A stretch of DNA of 64,000 nt from Thunnus maccoyii. Its lineage: Eukaryota > Chordata > Actinopteri > Scombriformes > Scombridae. Positions 1-27,194 of the stretch are shown piece by piece. The notes beneath the pieces are model-generated. The model ran no database searches. It was not told the origin of the DNA and saw only the letters and a program-made list of their open reading frames with translations. The stretch is from positions 28,774,957 through 28,838,956 of the forward strand of contig NC_056542.1 of assembly GCF_910596095.1 (NCBI RefSeq), written 5' to 3'. The translations under genes were made by a program, and so were the position numbers. Position 1 is the stretch's first letter, and the number at the start of each line of letters is the position of its first letter.

Positions 1-29
1 TGTATAATGTTATTGCTGTTGTTTAACAG

Positions 30-15009
<14,980 letters not shown>

Positions 15010-15524
15010 AGGTTCGACAGAAAAGAGTTTAAAAAAGGAAAAAAAGAAAAACATGTTTACTGTTGTGTAATATTTACCTAGCTCCATTTTTGTAGATTTA
15101 TTTTTTGTCTATACAATTTTATGAAATTCGACATACTGTCGCTATCTCCCCAGGCGGTAATATTTGTTTGTGTTGTGAACACAAACAGCTTGTTATTTTT
15201 ATTTCAATTTTTATTGTTTTTTTTCTTTTGTGTTAATGAAGAAGAGGTATACAGTCCAGAACATTCCTGCATTGGCACTGTAAAATGTAAAGCCCACAGC
15301 TCCGCTCTATTGGCTTCAACCTTTGCTTACAAGGAATTTGGCCTGACAGAAAGCTGTCTGCCGAAACCCAGCCAAAGATGACAGCAGTAGTATTTAAAAG
15401 AAGAAAAGAAGACACTGTGATTATAATTTTTTTCCTTCCCTAGAAAAGTACTATCACTGACAGTTCACTGCTGCCTTTGTGGAAAGTCCTTTTTTTCTTG
15501 TACAGGGGGAGTAGGGAATTTCAA

Positions 15525-15530
15525 AATAAA
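15525..15530 (+). terminator. ubr5: ubr5 polyadenylation signal
   Basis: AATAAA lies about 515 bp after the ubr5 stop codon and is followed by a T/G-rich stretch. The 15010-15550 segment is therefore the likely 3' UTR. A second AATAAA at 15661-15666 could serve a longer form. Confidence 0.6.
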
Positions 15531-15550
15531 CTTGGATGCAAATAAGTTGT

Positions 15551-16600
15551 CCAGTCTTGATTTTCTTCAGTGCTTTAGAAGTGGTGGGGAGTACATGTTA
15601 CATTATTGTGAGAAGAGGCTGCATACCTGTGACAAAGGAACAGTAACACTCCATTATGGGAATAAAATCACAGAATAACGTGAATCTCACTGCACAGCTT
15701 CATATCCTATTGTCACTATGTACCAAACATAAGGCTTTCCAGAGCTGAAATAGAGGTGGCCTTGAAGGCTTGATATATGTAAAATACTGTGGTATGACTA
15801 GTACAAACAAAAGTTTGTGTTGGTGTCTCAAATTTACCGTTTTGTGGATTAATTTATAAACCCACCACCACCAGTTTAAATGTTAAAAGGCTAATTTCAT
15901 GTTACATATCTGATAGGGTTTACCTGGAGGAATTTTTGGATTACTGGGTAATACTGTAGTTAGTATCATGATTTGTAGTAGTAGTGTTTTACAGTTTTGC
16001 CTCAGATTTGTAGAGTGAGGGAGTCATTACATAAAATATAAAAGAAAAAGCTCACAAAGTGTTCCAAAATAATCCATGTATGGCTATAAAATATTAGAAA
16101 CCACAGAGTAAGTGCAACACTGTCTCACGGCATTTGACAAAATACACTAAAAACAATCACCACTGCTACTTATGTAGTAGGGCTGGAACATTTTTGAACC
16201 GAGACTTTTAGCCAATCAGCATATGAGAGCAGTCATTGCCCCGCCCATTTCATTTGGAGCTGTCACGGCCCGTTTTTGATGCCTTCAAATGACTTTGTTC
16301 AAAAAAGGAATTTAGCGTACTCAGTTAATTAGACTGAAAGTCAGACTTTATAGGACACCCGGAATGTCGGAGTGATATTTATTGTCTTGTCAACAACAAA
16401 TAGCAATAATACGATGCAACAAATGCTGTTAAATAAAATATAAAGTACTTCCATGCCTCTTAAACACCTGGTAAATACGTTATCTTTAAAATAACAGTAT
16501 CTACCAAAACAATTAATTTCGTTGACATTGTTTTTCATTAGTATTAATCAGACTTCTACAATTTGCATCTATGGTTTACAACCCGGAAACTGTAATTTAC
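15551..16600. other. ubr5-mtdh intergenic region
   Basis: About 1 kb without a gene. It contains a CCAAT motif within an inverted pair near 16211-16219 and a GC box (GCCCCGCCC) at 16238-16246, roughly 700 bp upstream of the mtdh start codon. These could be promoter elements of mtdh, but the transcription start is not visible from sequence alone. Confidence 0.45.
16211..16246 (+). promoter_or_regulatory. CCAAT box and GC box upstream of mtdh
   Basis: GCCAATCAG (16211-16219) and GCCCCGCCC (16238-16246) are classic NF-Y and Sp-family binding motifs lying 19 bp apart. They sit ahead of a CpG-richer stretch that includes mtdh exon 1. Assignment to mtdh is by position only. Confidence 0.3.
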
Positions 16601-16946
16601 AAGTGTCATTGAAGGCATCACTTCTCCTCCAGCGCAGACGGAGCCATATGAGGTGAACCTGCTCCACTGGCGGCCACAGTAGATCCATGGTGGTCAGCCG
16701 ACGGTGGTATATTGTTTTACGATGATATTAGGTAGCTTGCTGGCTAACTAGTTTGTTACCACAGAGTTTACAAGATTTATCTAGCTAGCTAGTTGTCTAG
16801 CTAGGCCGATGTTGCAGGCGGAGGAGGGAGTGAATTTATTGTTTTCCATCATGACAAAGTCGTTCCGTTATTTTTAGCTAGCACTGCAGCTAATAGCGGC
16901 GAGCAAAGCGTGACTAACCGGCCTGTTGTGTGACAAAACAATAGAG
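16600..16946 (+). promoter_or_regulatory. mtdh: mtdh 5' UTR / CpG-rich promoter-proximal region with upstream ATGs
   Basis: This stretch is richer in CpG than its flanks and holds several ATGs ahead of the main start. One at 16687 opens a 12-residue frame ending TGA 16723-16725; another at 16809 opens a 22-residue frame ending TAG at 16875-16877. If transcribed and unspliced these would be upstream ORFs. Repeated CTAG motifs occur at 16781-16803. Confidence 0.4.
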
Positions 16947-19900
16947 ATGGAACCGTGGCAGGACGCGGCCTCCCAGCAGGTCAAGCTGCTTACAGCTCGT
17001 CTGAATGAGCTGTTGTCTAAAGGCCTGGGGCTACTGCGCTCCGAACTCGGCGTGGATTTGGGACTGAAGCCGGAGCTCATTCCGCCATGGGTGATCCTCT
17101 TAGCGGCATGTACTGGACTGGTGCTGATGTTCGCCCTGTGGGCCTCCGCCTGCCGGGCTCTCTTCAAGAAATCACCTGCCGTGAACCCCGTGGATGACGG
17201 CGTAGAAATAAAGCGAAGTGCCAGTAAACCTGTCAAATCAGAGGAGCCGAAGAAAAAGAAGAAGAAGGCAGAAAAGGTATGTATCAGCTGAATTAAACCT
17301 TTCCTTTCTTCATAACCTCGCCGTTAGCGAGGCTAGCTGTCAAGCTAACGCCCCAGTGACAGTTGAAGCCAGTTGCTAGTTTTCGACATGGCTATAGTGG
17401 CTTGAGGTGGTTTTATATATTGTAACACAGCTGAAAATTGTTATGGCCCGCTTCATTTTAACTTCACATGTCCTTCTTAGAAATCCCAGCCTAATGGGAG
17501 AGCAGTTGCCGAACCACAGGAAGACGCCATAGTGTCGGAAGAGATAGTGGTGCCACATCACCAGCCGCCCCCACCAGAAGCCAAGGCTGACAAGGCTTCA
17601 GAGGTAATGTGCTATACCTTTTGTGATGGATGTGGCCTGTTTGTGTTTGTAAGGGGTTGCACATAAGTCGCATTATTTTTGGGGTCCTCTTCAATGAAAA
17701 GCAGTTGGGGAAAACTCCACGCTTTCCCACTGTCACCCTGCAATGATGCAACCAGACCAGCTGCCAGTGTTAGGTTACACTTTTTAACTTGCAGATGCAG
17801 CAAAATCCTAGAGGAAGACTCCTGGCTCAAAGCAGTACAAGGTGTGGCGTTTGATCTAATACTACTCTCCGGATACCACAAAGCAACACAAACTGTGGTC
17901 CTAATGGCACCGGAGTCAGAAGACTTAACTGTGCAGACACCAAGAGATGGAAATAGTGCTTACAAAAAGGGAATGTAACAGATTTAGGGAGTCTTGGACA
18001 GTGTATGTAGTTGCACTTATAAATAGACATCGGTTGAGCATGCTGATTTGATGGACTGTCTGTGGTTCAGTAAGCATGGGGTCTCTTGCTCAGTTGCAGT
18101 TCTTGGAGATGAAATCATATGTGCTGCATAGTGCCATTCCAACATTTCTTTCAGCACAGTGTAATAATTAGGTTTCTTTGGTTATAAACTGGCTCTTTCT
18201 TCTCCCCTTTGCCCTTTTATTTCTTTTCTTTTAGGTAAAGAAGTCCAAGAAGAAGGCCAAACAGACTGTAAAGGAGACAAAGACAGTGACTGCAGATGGC
18301 AAAGAACCAGAAGAAGGTAAAATATTATGACTCACACTATAATTGAGTTTTTTAGGTCAAAGTCGTGTCTGGGAACGGAGTCCTGTTTTCATTCATTTTT
18401 ATTTATTGTGCCAACATTTTCAGTAACCACATCATTGCTTTTACTTAACTCTGTAATGAATTTGAATGCGACCTGGGTTAAAGACTTGCTTTATACCTGA
18501 CTTATTGCGTTGAGAATGGGGCCAGTCTCAGCCTCTTTTTTTCCCAACTAAATCTATTGAGTTTGTATTTGAACAGTTTCTGCATCCATTCCTTCATCCC
18601 CCTGCCTAATCCATACTATATTTCCCCACTAATCCCATAATGAACCTTTGTGGTATTTTGCAACTAATTCCAAACCGCACTCAATGTTACTTTTCAGGCA
18701 CATGGGAGACCAAGGTCAGCAACAAGGAGAAGCGTGAGCAACGCAAGAAGGACAAGAGTTCCAGTGATGGCTCTGCCAGTCCGGGAGGAGGGAACACACC
18801 TGTGAGCGCTCCCCCAGAGCAGCCCAAGGCCTCTGCAGCCCCCCCACCTGCCAGCCAGAAGAAGAAAAAAGGTCTCTCTTAACTCTTAAAATGTGTATAT
18901 TTGAATTTAGGTTGTGATTTCCTTCTTTCGCTTTAAAATTGTGAGGAGGGAATGAGTTTGCAAAGGTTTTGTGTTTCTTGAGTGCGTACATGCACACAAA
19001 GGGCGGACCCTCAAGACCATCTTGGATAAACAGCCTAATTTGGCATCTAGAGAGAGATCTGTCTATCTCTGCCTGTTGTTTCTGCATAGGCTGTTTTTGT
19101 GTTTGGTTGGTCTCTTGTTGACAAGACAGACTATAAATACAAGCATTAGGGGACTTTCATAGAGTCTCAAGTGAGTTTTCCCTGAAGTGTTTGTGTGAAT
19201 GTGCTTCACAAACAGGTTGATATGGAAGGTGCATTTGGCATATATTGACCTTTTTCAATCCTTTTTTTTTTCTCAGGAGAATCCACTAAAGCGAAGGCAG
19301 AGAAGGTTGAGGCTGTTGTAGCTCAAGGTACTTATCAACAGAAAAAGCTCCACACATTGCTTGACACCCTGAGCACTGATCTCTCATCTTTGGTCTGTTC
19401 AGTTAATCATAAGTTCACATGCTGCTCTGGGAACTCCAGTATTAGATGTGTTGCTAACCTGATCTGTGTTTATTCTGGCTGAGTATCAAATGTTTCTGCT
19501 TTGGTGTTAGTTAACAGCAGCGAAGCGGCACCAGTGGCCGCTGGTGTGACTGACATGGCGGTTAAGGTTCCTTCTCTCACTGCCGCTCCAAAGACGGGCC
19601 CCTGGACCACCAGTAGAGAACCAGCGTCACTGTGGAGGGCGGAGATCGATGGTAAAAATATTACAACTCTGCTGCTTAACTGCTTGGTTGTTGCATTAGT
19701 GTTATTATTTTATGAAGCAATTAGTAATGCCTGCTAACCTCTATCTCAGCAGCTGTTTTAAAAACTATATTAGTGTGGCACTAATTGGATTCACTGAAAG
19801 CGATGGTAATAAACTGATCAAGACTTGGACAGATGTGACTAATCCACTTTAAACATTGTCTCTTAGGGACTGTTGTTATAAAATCCTTATAAACCTCCTA

Positions 19901-22900
19901 GAAAAATATATTTGAAACATATCTATAGTTATTAGGTGATGTGTAGTTAAATAGGAAAACAAAAAAATAGCATTTTTACCATAAATCACATTGGTGTTCC
20001 ACCAAAACCCTGAGTTTAGGTATCTGGAGTCTTGGAAGAGAAAACATAGGAGTGGTGCATCCATAGAGTTTAGAGTTTGTCTAATTATGTTTTTTGGAAG
20101 AGTAAATCTAGCTCCACTCCTCTGTTCTCATTCACCACCTCTCCGTAAAAATTTTAGCAAAGTAGAAGAACTGGCTTTTTAAAATCAAGTAAATACTGAG
20201 ATTCATTTATTCATATTTTCTTTGATCATGGTTAGTCAGTCTGCCCCTCACTGACACTGAAGCAAAGTTTAGACAACCCTGAACAGTGATCATTCTGTTA
20301 TTTTGAAAGTTTGATGAAATGAGGCTGTGTTTGCTTAAGTCTCTTATTTAATTTAGTTTTTATTAGATGAACCTAACCTGAAGTTAAAGTTCTTCCAGGC
20401 AAGAATTTTCAGTGTTAGATTAGAGCTACAGAAAAGTCTACTCCAGTTGAACATGAACAACAACTCAGAAACTGCTTGGATTTTCTCAGCTCCTACCGTG
20501 ACTAACAAAAGGCCAATCAGATTTGATTGACATCGTGTCAAAAGCTAGAAAATTACATCTCTGGTTGGAGGGGAAAAGATAATTATCCTTTAAATAAGGA
20601 GCTAAAAATAACACTAGTCTGAACAATTAGGGAACGGATGTTTTTAGCGATACAAAACCTAATCAGTCCTCATCAACACACTTCACTGATTGATAATTGC
20701 TTTATTTATGTCGATCACTAGTTAATTGTGTTGTACGGTGATGTCTCAGCGTCTGTGGAATGTGTTTGTTGTAGAGTCGTGGACCGTGATTGACAGGGGG
20801 ATGCAGACAACAGATCTGAATCTGGTGTCCTTCACCAAACTGGGAGTCGGTAAGTATTCAGTAAATGGATTTAATGATTGAAGTTTAACTTGACTTCCTG
20901 TGCAGCAAGTTGAGTTACTGTCCCTCATGTCTCTAGAGCCCAAGCCTGTGGGTGACCTGCCCTGGCTCAATCAGCCCAGAGTGGATGATGAGTGGTCTGG
21001 ACTCAGTAAGGATGATATATTAACTTTCATCTGTCCACTTAATCTAACCTTTTACTTAACCTTGTAGCCACAGCGATCCTTCTTTGCTCTAATCGTTTTC
21101 TGGCTCCGACGCGTCGTGTTTTTCAGACGGTGGTTCAGTCGACCCCAGCTCTGACTGGAACGCCCCCTCTGAAGCCTGGGGCAACTATGAAGAGCCCACC
21201 CCGGTGCCCGCTCACGCTCAGGAGCAGCCTCTCCCTGAGCCCGCTAAGGTTAATCTGCTGAGTGCCGCTGCTGTAAGTACACACAGGCTTGTGTGAAAAC
21301 TGAGCATTATGGGAGGTAACTAGAACTTTAAAAAACAACAATCCAGTAATAGATAACTCCTCTGGGCTCAGGCCTCAGGACAGCTGTCCTGGTTCTTCTC
21401 CTTACTGTTCACTCTGCAGCTCATAGAAGTGACTCAACACTTTAGATTGAACACACACACATGTTGTTTTGTTCTTTTATTTCAGAATATTACAACCCCT
21501 GCACAACCACAGTACACCCACACACACGTTTATTAATTCTCAGGAGTTTGTGGATGTGGACAGACCAGACTTAAACGCTTTTCATGGCAGATATTTTTGC
21601 ATGAAAATATAGCTGCAAAATACTAACATAATTTAGTTATAGTGGGCTTGCATTGCTGTTTGCCACTGTGTCTTTTTTGATATGACCACCAGATGGCGTC
21701 AAAGTAAGAGCTTTTAAACACCACACATAGTAGCTATAAATATGCTGCATAACCCAACTCTCCCTTTGTCCCTTCTGAAGCTTAGTTTCCAGAGTTCTTG
21801 GTCAGAGTTAAGGGTTATTACTGGAAATGATGAAATTTGACATAATGTCTACTCTGTCTTTTTTTTTTTTTTTCTTGAGTCTGTTCCTGTTTTGTCTCTG
21901 AGTCATGTTTTTATCTGTTTCTCAGGACGATGATGAGGATGAGAAGGACAAGGGAGAGCCTGCCGCTGATGGAGCAGCTAAAACTAAAAAGAAGAAAAAG
22001 AAGAAGAAGAAGGCTGCTGAGGAGGGAGGAGCAGGACAGGTCAGCTAGTCAGAATACACAGAACCACACACAGAGTGTAGAAATGGAAGCAATTAATTTG
22101 CTAATCACACACTATTTATATGGTTAAATGGCAGTTTGTACTTTGATATATTACAGGATGCATCTAACTTATATAATCCAATAATGACATGTTGTTGCTA
22201 AATGCTGACTAACGTCTATGAAAGACGTTTCATTTTTCTGGTAGATGTTTGACATTCAGGAAGCTTATTGATTGAAGTTCACCTAATTCACATTTCTAAA
22301 GTTTACCATGAATTGTCTTGTCAGCCTGATGTAAACTCAGCTTGTGTCCTTGTTTCCTGTGCAGGGCGAGGTGCCAGAGAAGGAGGCGGCACCTGCAGCC
22401 CCGGTGAAGAAGCAGCCAGCACCTGTTCAGGAGAACACTGCTGCCGTCCAGCCTGTCAAAGCAGCTGCTGTTGAGGTCAGTGAAGGGATGCCACGGTGAG
22501 GAAGATTTCCTACCGGTTCACTCGTGACAACTAGTGGTGTAACAGAACGTAGTTGATCCGTACGGATCGCCCCCCACAGTTCAGCACGCATGTGAACCGC
22601 GGAGTAACTGCAAAATTTAATGTCTCATTTAAGACAAAATGCTGTAAGCACAATTCATGGACAGACAGTACGTCACTAACTGGGATTTTGAAGAGCAACG
22701 ACCAAACCAGCATCTAACGGGTCTGAAGTGACATCTGCAGCTATGTTTACATGCTGTTCAATGTGCTGCAGCTGAGCAGCTAATTAGCTATCTAGCTGTT
22801 AACTGACATTAGCGGTGCACTTTTCCCCGGTTCATGTTTGTTTGTTGACTCGTTCAACAAGCTGCAGGACAAGACGTGTGTTCATGTTTGTAAGTTATCA

Positions 22901-23912
22901 TCAAGTTTTGATGATGTGGACACAGAATGTTGTTTCATTCACTACCATGTTTAAAAGAGGAAGGTATCAGGCCTCATATTGCTATTTAATTTAACAATTG
23001 AGCTTTGAACATTTTATATATTTTAGGATTTCATTTAAACATCTTGAATGTTGTTTTCATTTAAGACCATGGGCAAAAGTTCCAAGTGTTTTACAGAATA
23101 TATGGAAAGCAAAGTTTTATTTGTCTTCCCCTGTGATACGATCTGTGACCCGTGAGTTTTGTGATCCGTTGCACCCCTAGTGACAACACTGGTGTTCACC
23201 AGTTACACCAGACATTTTACAAGATCAGATATTTATTGATGATGCTCAATATCTGTAGAGTGTTTACTTTATCTTACTACTAACTGTTTCCTTTTTTTTT
23301 TTTTTTTTTTTAAGGCGCGAGTGGAGCGACCAGTGAAGGACAACATATCCCAGAAACCCCCTGTCACACAAGTGCCACAGAAGCCAACCGATGGAGAGCC
23401 CACTGCCAAGCAGAACAACCTTCCTGCTCCAACACAACAAAGTAATCACAGCAGTCTGTCAGATGCAATACAAAGTCATCCAGAGCACAGTCTACTACTT
23501 AACAATGAGCAATTTAGCTTCACGATATTTCTCAGGGATACACCTTAAAATGTCTATAATCTTCTTTTTTTCTTTTTTTTTTATTGAGCCATGAATTCTG
23601 AGTGTCTTTCCACATCAGCCGTCTTTTACAGTGTCTAACCACTACTTTTGTGTTGATGGTCAGTTTAACATTATGGCATCTTAACAGCTTAAGCAGTTTT
23701 AACAGCCAAGCATCTGGGATTTCCTTCATTTTCTTTTCTTTTTTTGAACGTATTGAGCTGCTAACTCAGCTACAACACAAGTGACTGTCAAATCTCTGTG
23801 TCTCCAGCGCAGACATGAAGAGTTGGACAGCAGCTGCTCATGGCTGGTTATTTTGCTTGTATTTCTTCTTCATTGTCGTCCATCCAACTAGTCTGGTAGT
23901 GATAGCTGGTAG

Positions 23913-23947
<35 letters not shown>

Positions 23948-24455
23948 GTGTGTTGAATAAATGACTTATTTATAAGACACTACGTAGTCATATTTTCAAA
24001 TCTCCAGTCAGCTCTTAGCACTGACTTAATGTAGGGCCCTATTGTGTTATCTTTTTAAAAGGGGGATATATGTTAATAACAAAGGTTCGGAGGAACAATC
24101 AGGTAACGTCATTTATCTGAATTAGGCCCACAGGGCTAGCATTATGTTTAACAGAGGCGTCTGAGCCATCACAGCACCTGCTCTCAACTCATCCTCACCA
24201 CCTTCACATCCACACCTACAGTTCAAAGATAAAATCATTAAATCTGTTCTCAGCAGTGAGCCAAAGGGATGCGTGACCCTGCTGACTTGAAACAGCTTGT
24301 TCATCACTTATAAAAACTTTGAAAACTAATTTAAGAATCACATGTTTAGAGTTGTGTGACTCATCTCCTTCTTTTGTTTTCCCCCCACAGAAAAACCTGA
24401 GGAGAGCCAAGCGCCCAAGCCAGCAAAGAAGAAGAAGGCAAGGAGAGAGACATGA
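16947..24455 (+). CDS. mtdh: Metadherin (LYRIC / AEG-1), complete, 13 exons
   Basis: Exons 16947-17276, 17481-17603, 18235-18316, 18698-18871, 19277-19327, 19511-19651, 20775-20849, 20937-21005, 21127-21272, 21926-22039, 22365-22475, 23315-23441 and 24391-24455 join in one frame into about 535 residues (human 582). The N-terminus MEPWQDAASQQVKLLTARL is followed by an LGVDLGLKPELIPPWVILL membrane-entry segment and one hydrophobic helix (about residues 48-70). Lysine-rich nuclear-localisation-like blocks follow. Exons 8-9 carry the Trp-rich segment DDEWSGL...SDWNAPSEAWGNY that in mammals binds SND1. The protein ends KKKKARRET, identical to human. Metadherin is an ER/nuclear-rim and nuclear scaffold tied to RNA-induced silencing components and NF-kB signalling. 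The start ATG is the first one in frame with the conserved product. The gene is on the same strand as ubr5. Confidence 0.95.
19652..20774 (+). other. mtdh intron 6, no gene seen
   Basis: A 1,123-bp AT-rich intron. No exon-like open frame, repeat with clear ends or RNA gene was recognised. Confidence 0.6.
22532..23179. mobile_element. Non-autonomous hAT-like DNA transposon with 8-bp target duplication
   Basis: The element begins TAGTGGTGTAAC and ends GTTGCACCCCTA; the two ends are inverted repeats matching at 10 of 12 positions. It is bracketed by a perfect 8-bp direct repeat, GTGACAAC, at 22524-22531 and 23180-23187. An 8-bp target duplication and a T/CAGGGGTGCAAC-like end are hallmarks of the hAT superfamily. 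At 648 bp with no transposase frame it is a deletion derivative. It lies in mtdh intron 11, between exons 22365-22475 and 23315-23441. Confidence 0.8.
23442..24390 (+). other. mtdh intron 12 with long T run
   Basis: This 949-bp intron holds a near-pure T run at about 23915-23943 and T-rich tracts near 23561-23582. No coding frame or RNA gene was recognised. Confidence 0.5.
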
Positions 24456-25381
24456 GACCGAGTCCACTCTGCAGACCTCTGTATGCAAAAGACTTCATAT
24501 CCTGTTTATGCAACACCTTTTATGAGAAGAACTTTGAGCTAAGGTCTACATGATGGACTTACCTTAAAACTTGTCTGGAAAATGAAACCAACTTTTAAGC
24601 AGGTCGAGTGTCAGCCGGTGGATCATTGAAAACTGAACCTAGATGCAGTGCAATCTAATGCGGTGTTAATGATTTTTCAGTATGCATTTGATACTCTGAT
24701 TCTGTCTTCTAATTCCACTGAATCAAATAACTGATTGAAGGAGCATTATTGTAGTAATTAGAAACGTAGAAAATACTGATCATGTTTAGAAATTTGATGT
24801 TGTGGTGGCTAACGACTGGAGTTTACTGTGTAGAGAATGAAAACGGTCAACATGCATCAGGTCACCCCAACACTGGGCCGTGATGTTGACCTGGCCTTTG
24901 CTTTGCAGTCTTTTATTTTGCTCTTAACATTTGTGGGCCATGATGGTACAGTGAGCGCCGCTGCGAGAAAAGAGCGGACAGATCAAATGTTTATTTCAAC
25001 AGCAGCCTCAATGTCAGCGGTTACGGCTCAACAGGGTGTAAACATTTGTGACCTAAAGGAGACATGAGCATCGTAGGATGCAGAAAAGGGAATCATGTCT
25101 GCTCTGTATTTTTTTTTTTTTTTTTGTTGCATTATTACGTGTGACGACGAAACATTTCAGCTGATTCACTCCATCTGGTTTGTCCCATGTCTGATGTTGT
25201 GCTGCGGTGTGTCGAGACAACTGTTTCCTTGCTGTTTTTACTATCTGTGACTGCTTTGTGGCCGGAGCATTGTGGGAGCCTCTGATCATAGATGTACCAT
25301 TGCAGTGTCATCAACCTCTTCATGATTTTCCACCTGTGGTTGATTCAAAAGTCTTCAGAACCTTTTGTAAAACCTGTTTGT

Positions 25382-25424
25382 AATAAAAGAAAAGTTAAAG
25401 CCATATGTAAAAAGACTAAATAAA
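25382..25424 (+). terminator. mtdh: mtdh polyadenylation signals
   Basis: AATAAA occurs at 25382-25387 and again at 25419-25424, about 930-970 bp after the mtdh stop. The 24456-25440 stretch is the likely 3' UTR; it has a T run near 25109-25125. Confidence 0.6.
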
Positions 25425-26129
25425 GGCCAGTTTTTCTATATTCAGGCTTCTTTTGCAAGGATTTTTTTTTTTATGTCACTAAGCCACTACTGCGTGAAGA
25501 TTAATGAGACAGGATGACAGTGACCAGGCAGGTCATTTGTGCTGTCACTCAAAGAAATCTAATGCTCAAATGATTTTAATCATCAGTACAAATAGATTTT
25601 CATGAGCTGTCAGGTTGAAGCTTCAGGCTTGCCAGCTGCCCTTGAGGAAATTGAAAAGAACAAAGATTAGGCCATTAATATAATTCATGATTTCATGGGA
25701 AATCCGTAAAAGAGGAGTGCGTCATAGTTAGACTAAAGGAGGAGGAATATGTAAACAGTGCTATGGGACTGTCTAAATGTGCGACCTGTAATTTCTGGAC
25801 TGAAAGTACTTAATTTGAGCCTCCTCTCTGTAACTTTCTGGAAATGACGGGTTACATCACCGGATCTGATCCTATCTCATCTGTCACACGCTCCCGTGTT
25901 TGTGAGCAGGACGCAGTGAGTCGCTGTTCAGCTGCGTTAAGTTGCCAGAGATGATGAGAGGAATACCGGAAGTAAGATGTTGACGTCAAAATAATCGCGT
26001 AATGTCAAACCATCACTACTGGTAATACTGGTCTTAAGAAGTCAACATTGCATCACCCCTTTTACAACTGAGGTGACCTTTGATGCCTACGCTGGACATT
26101 TTTCATGTGTTGAGAGAAAGACTAGACAA

Positions 26130-26600
26130 TATGTAAAGCTAAAACAACTAGCTGATTGACTTAAAAGCTGCAACTATTTTTGATAATTATATATCATTTT
26201 ACAAGCAAAAATGGCCAACAAAAATGTTTTTGGTTTCATGTGATACAAAACAAGCAATATAAGTCATCTCATTTGTGACATTTTATAGATTAAACAATTA
26301 ACCAAGAAAATACCAGTTAGATTAATTAATAGTAGAGGTGAAATGAGTAATCAATTAATCAAGTAGTTAATTAGAGCAGCCAGACAGACACTGGTGCCAG
26401 CTTTTAGATATGAAAGACTTATTGCTGTTCTGCAGTTATTAGGCTACTGTTGTTGCTGCTGTCACAGGTATATTATAGTTGATGAAAATTTGTTTTTTTT
26501 AGACAAAACAAGCAATATGAAGGATTGGATTCTGGCAAATTATGAGCTTTGTTTTAATAGACAAAATGATTAATTGATTTATTGAAAAATCAGTCAGCAT
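26130..26600. repeat. Degenerate interspersed repeat of a common teleost family
   Basis: The text around 26160-26345 (GCTGCAACTATTTTTGATAA, then GATTAAACAATTAACCAAG and AATCAATTAATC) matches, in decayed form, a widespread fish repeat that I recognise by its GATTAATCGATTAATC-like core and TTTTATAGA phrase. Ends are not clear. It is the main content of the 1.5-kb mtdh-laptm4b intergenic region, which otherwise shows no gene. Confidence 0.45.
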
Positions 26601-26996
26601 TTTCATTGTTGCAGGCAGCTCTTATAATGAAATCTATGCCAATATAAATGATGATGATGAATGAGACAAATATGGTTTGTAATAGACCATTCAAACCAAC
26701 CTAGTGTGTAATTTCCATCTTTATACTTTTCTGAATCAGACAGGTTTAACAGCCTGTGTCATAATGCTACATGTAGAGGAGGGGAAAAATGCATCACATG
26801 CAGCATATTATGGGATGCACTACTGCAAATGGAGGACATATGATCCCATATCTGCAATGCATCTAGTTAAGAATAGGAAAATGTCATTTTGCCCAAAGAC
26901 ACAGTTGTTTAATGTCCCATAATAAACATGTTTGTTACACTTGATGCTACAAATGAAAACACAACACAAGTTTATTATCGGGGTTTTATTTTGAAT

Positions 26997-27004
26997 CCGG
27001 AAGT
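26997..27004 (+). promoter_or_regulatory. ETS-type motif in the laptm4b promoter region
   Basis: CCGGAAGT is a consensus ETS-family site, about 190 bp upstream of the laptm4b start codon and at the edge of a GC-rich, CpG-containing block (27015-27190). A direct repeat of ACGCTGACTT follows at 27017-27040. Such sites are common in promoters without a TATA box. Confidence 0.35.
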
Positions 27005-27194
27005 TATATTTTACCTGACGCTGACTTAACGCTGACTTGACGCTGGCCGCTCCGCTCCGTTAAGCTGCTCACGGTGATAAGTAACGGACAGGTCAGAGGC
27101 AGGCGGATCCTGTTCGTCATTCCTCAGCGGAGGACGGACGCGGAGCGGACGTAGCTGGGACAGCGGACTCTCCTCTTCACACACAACAGGCAGG

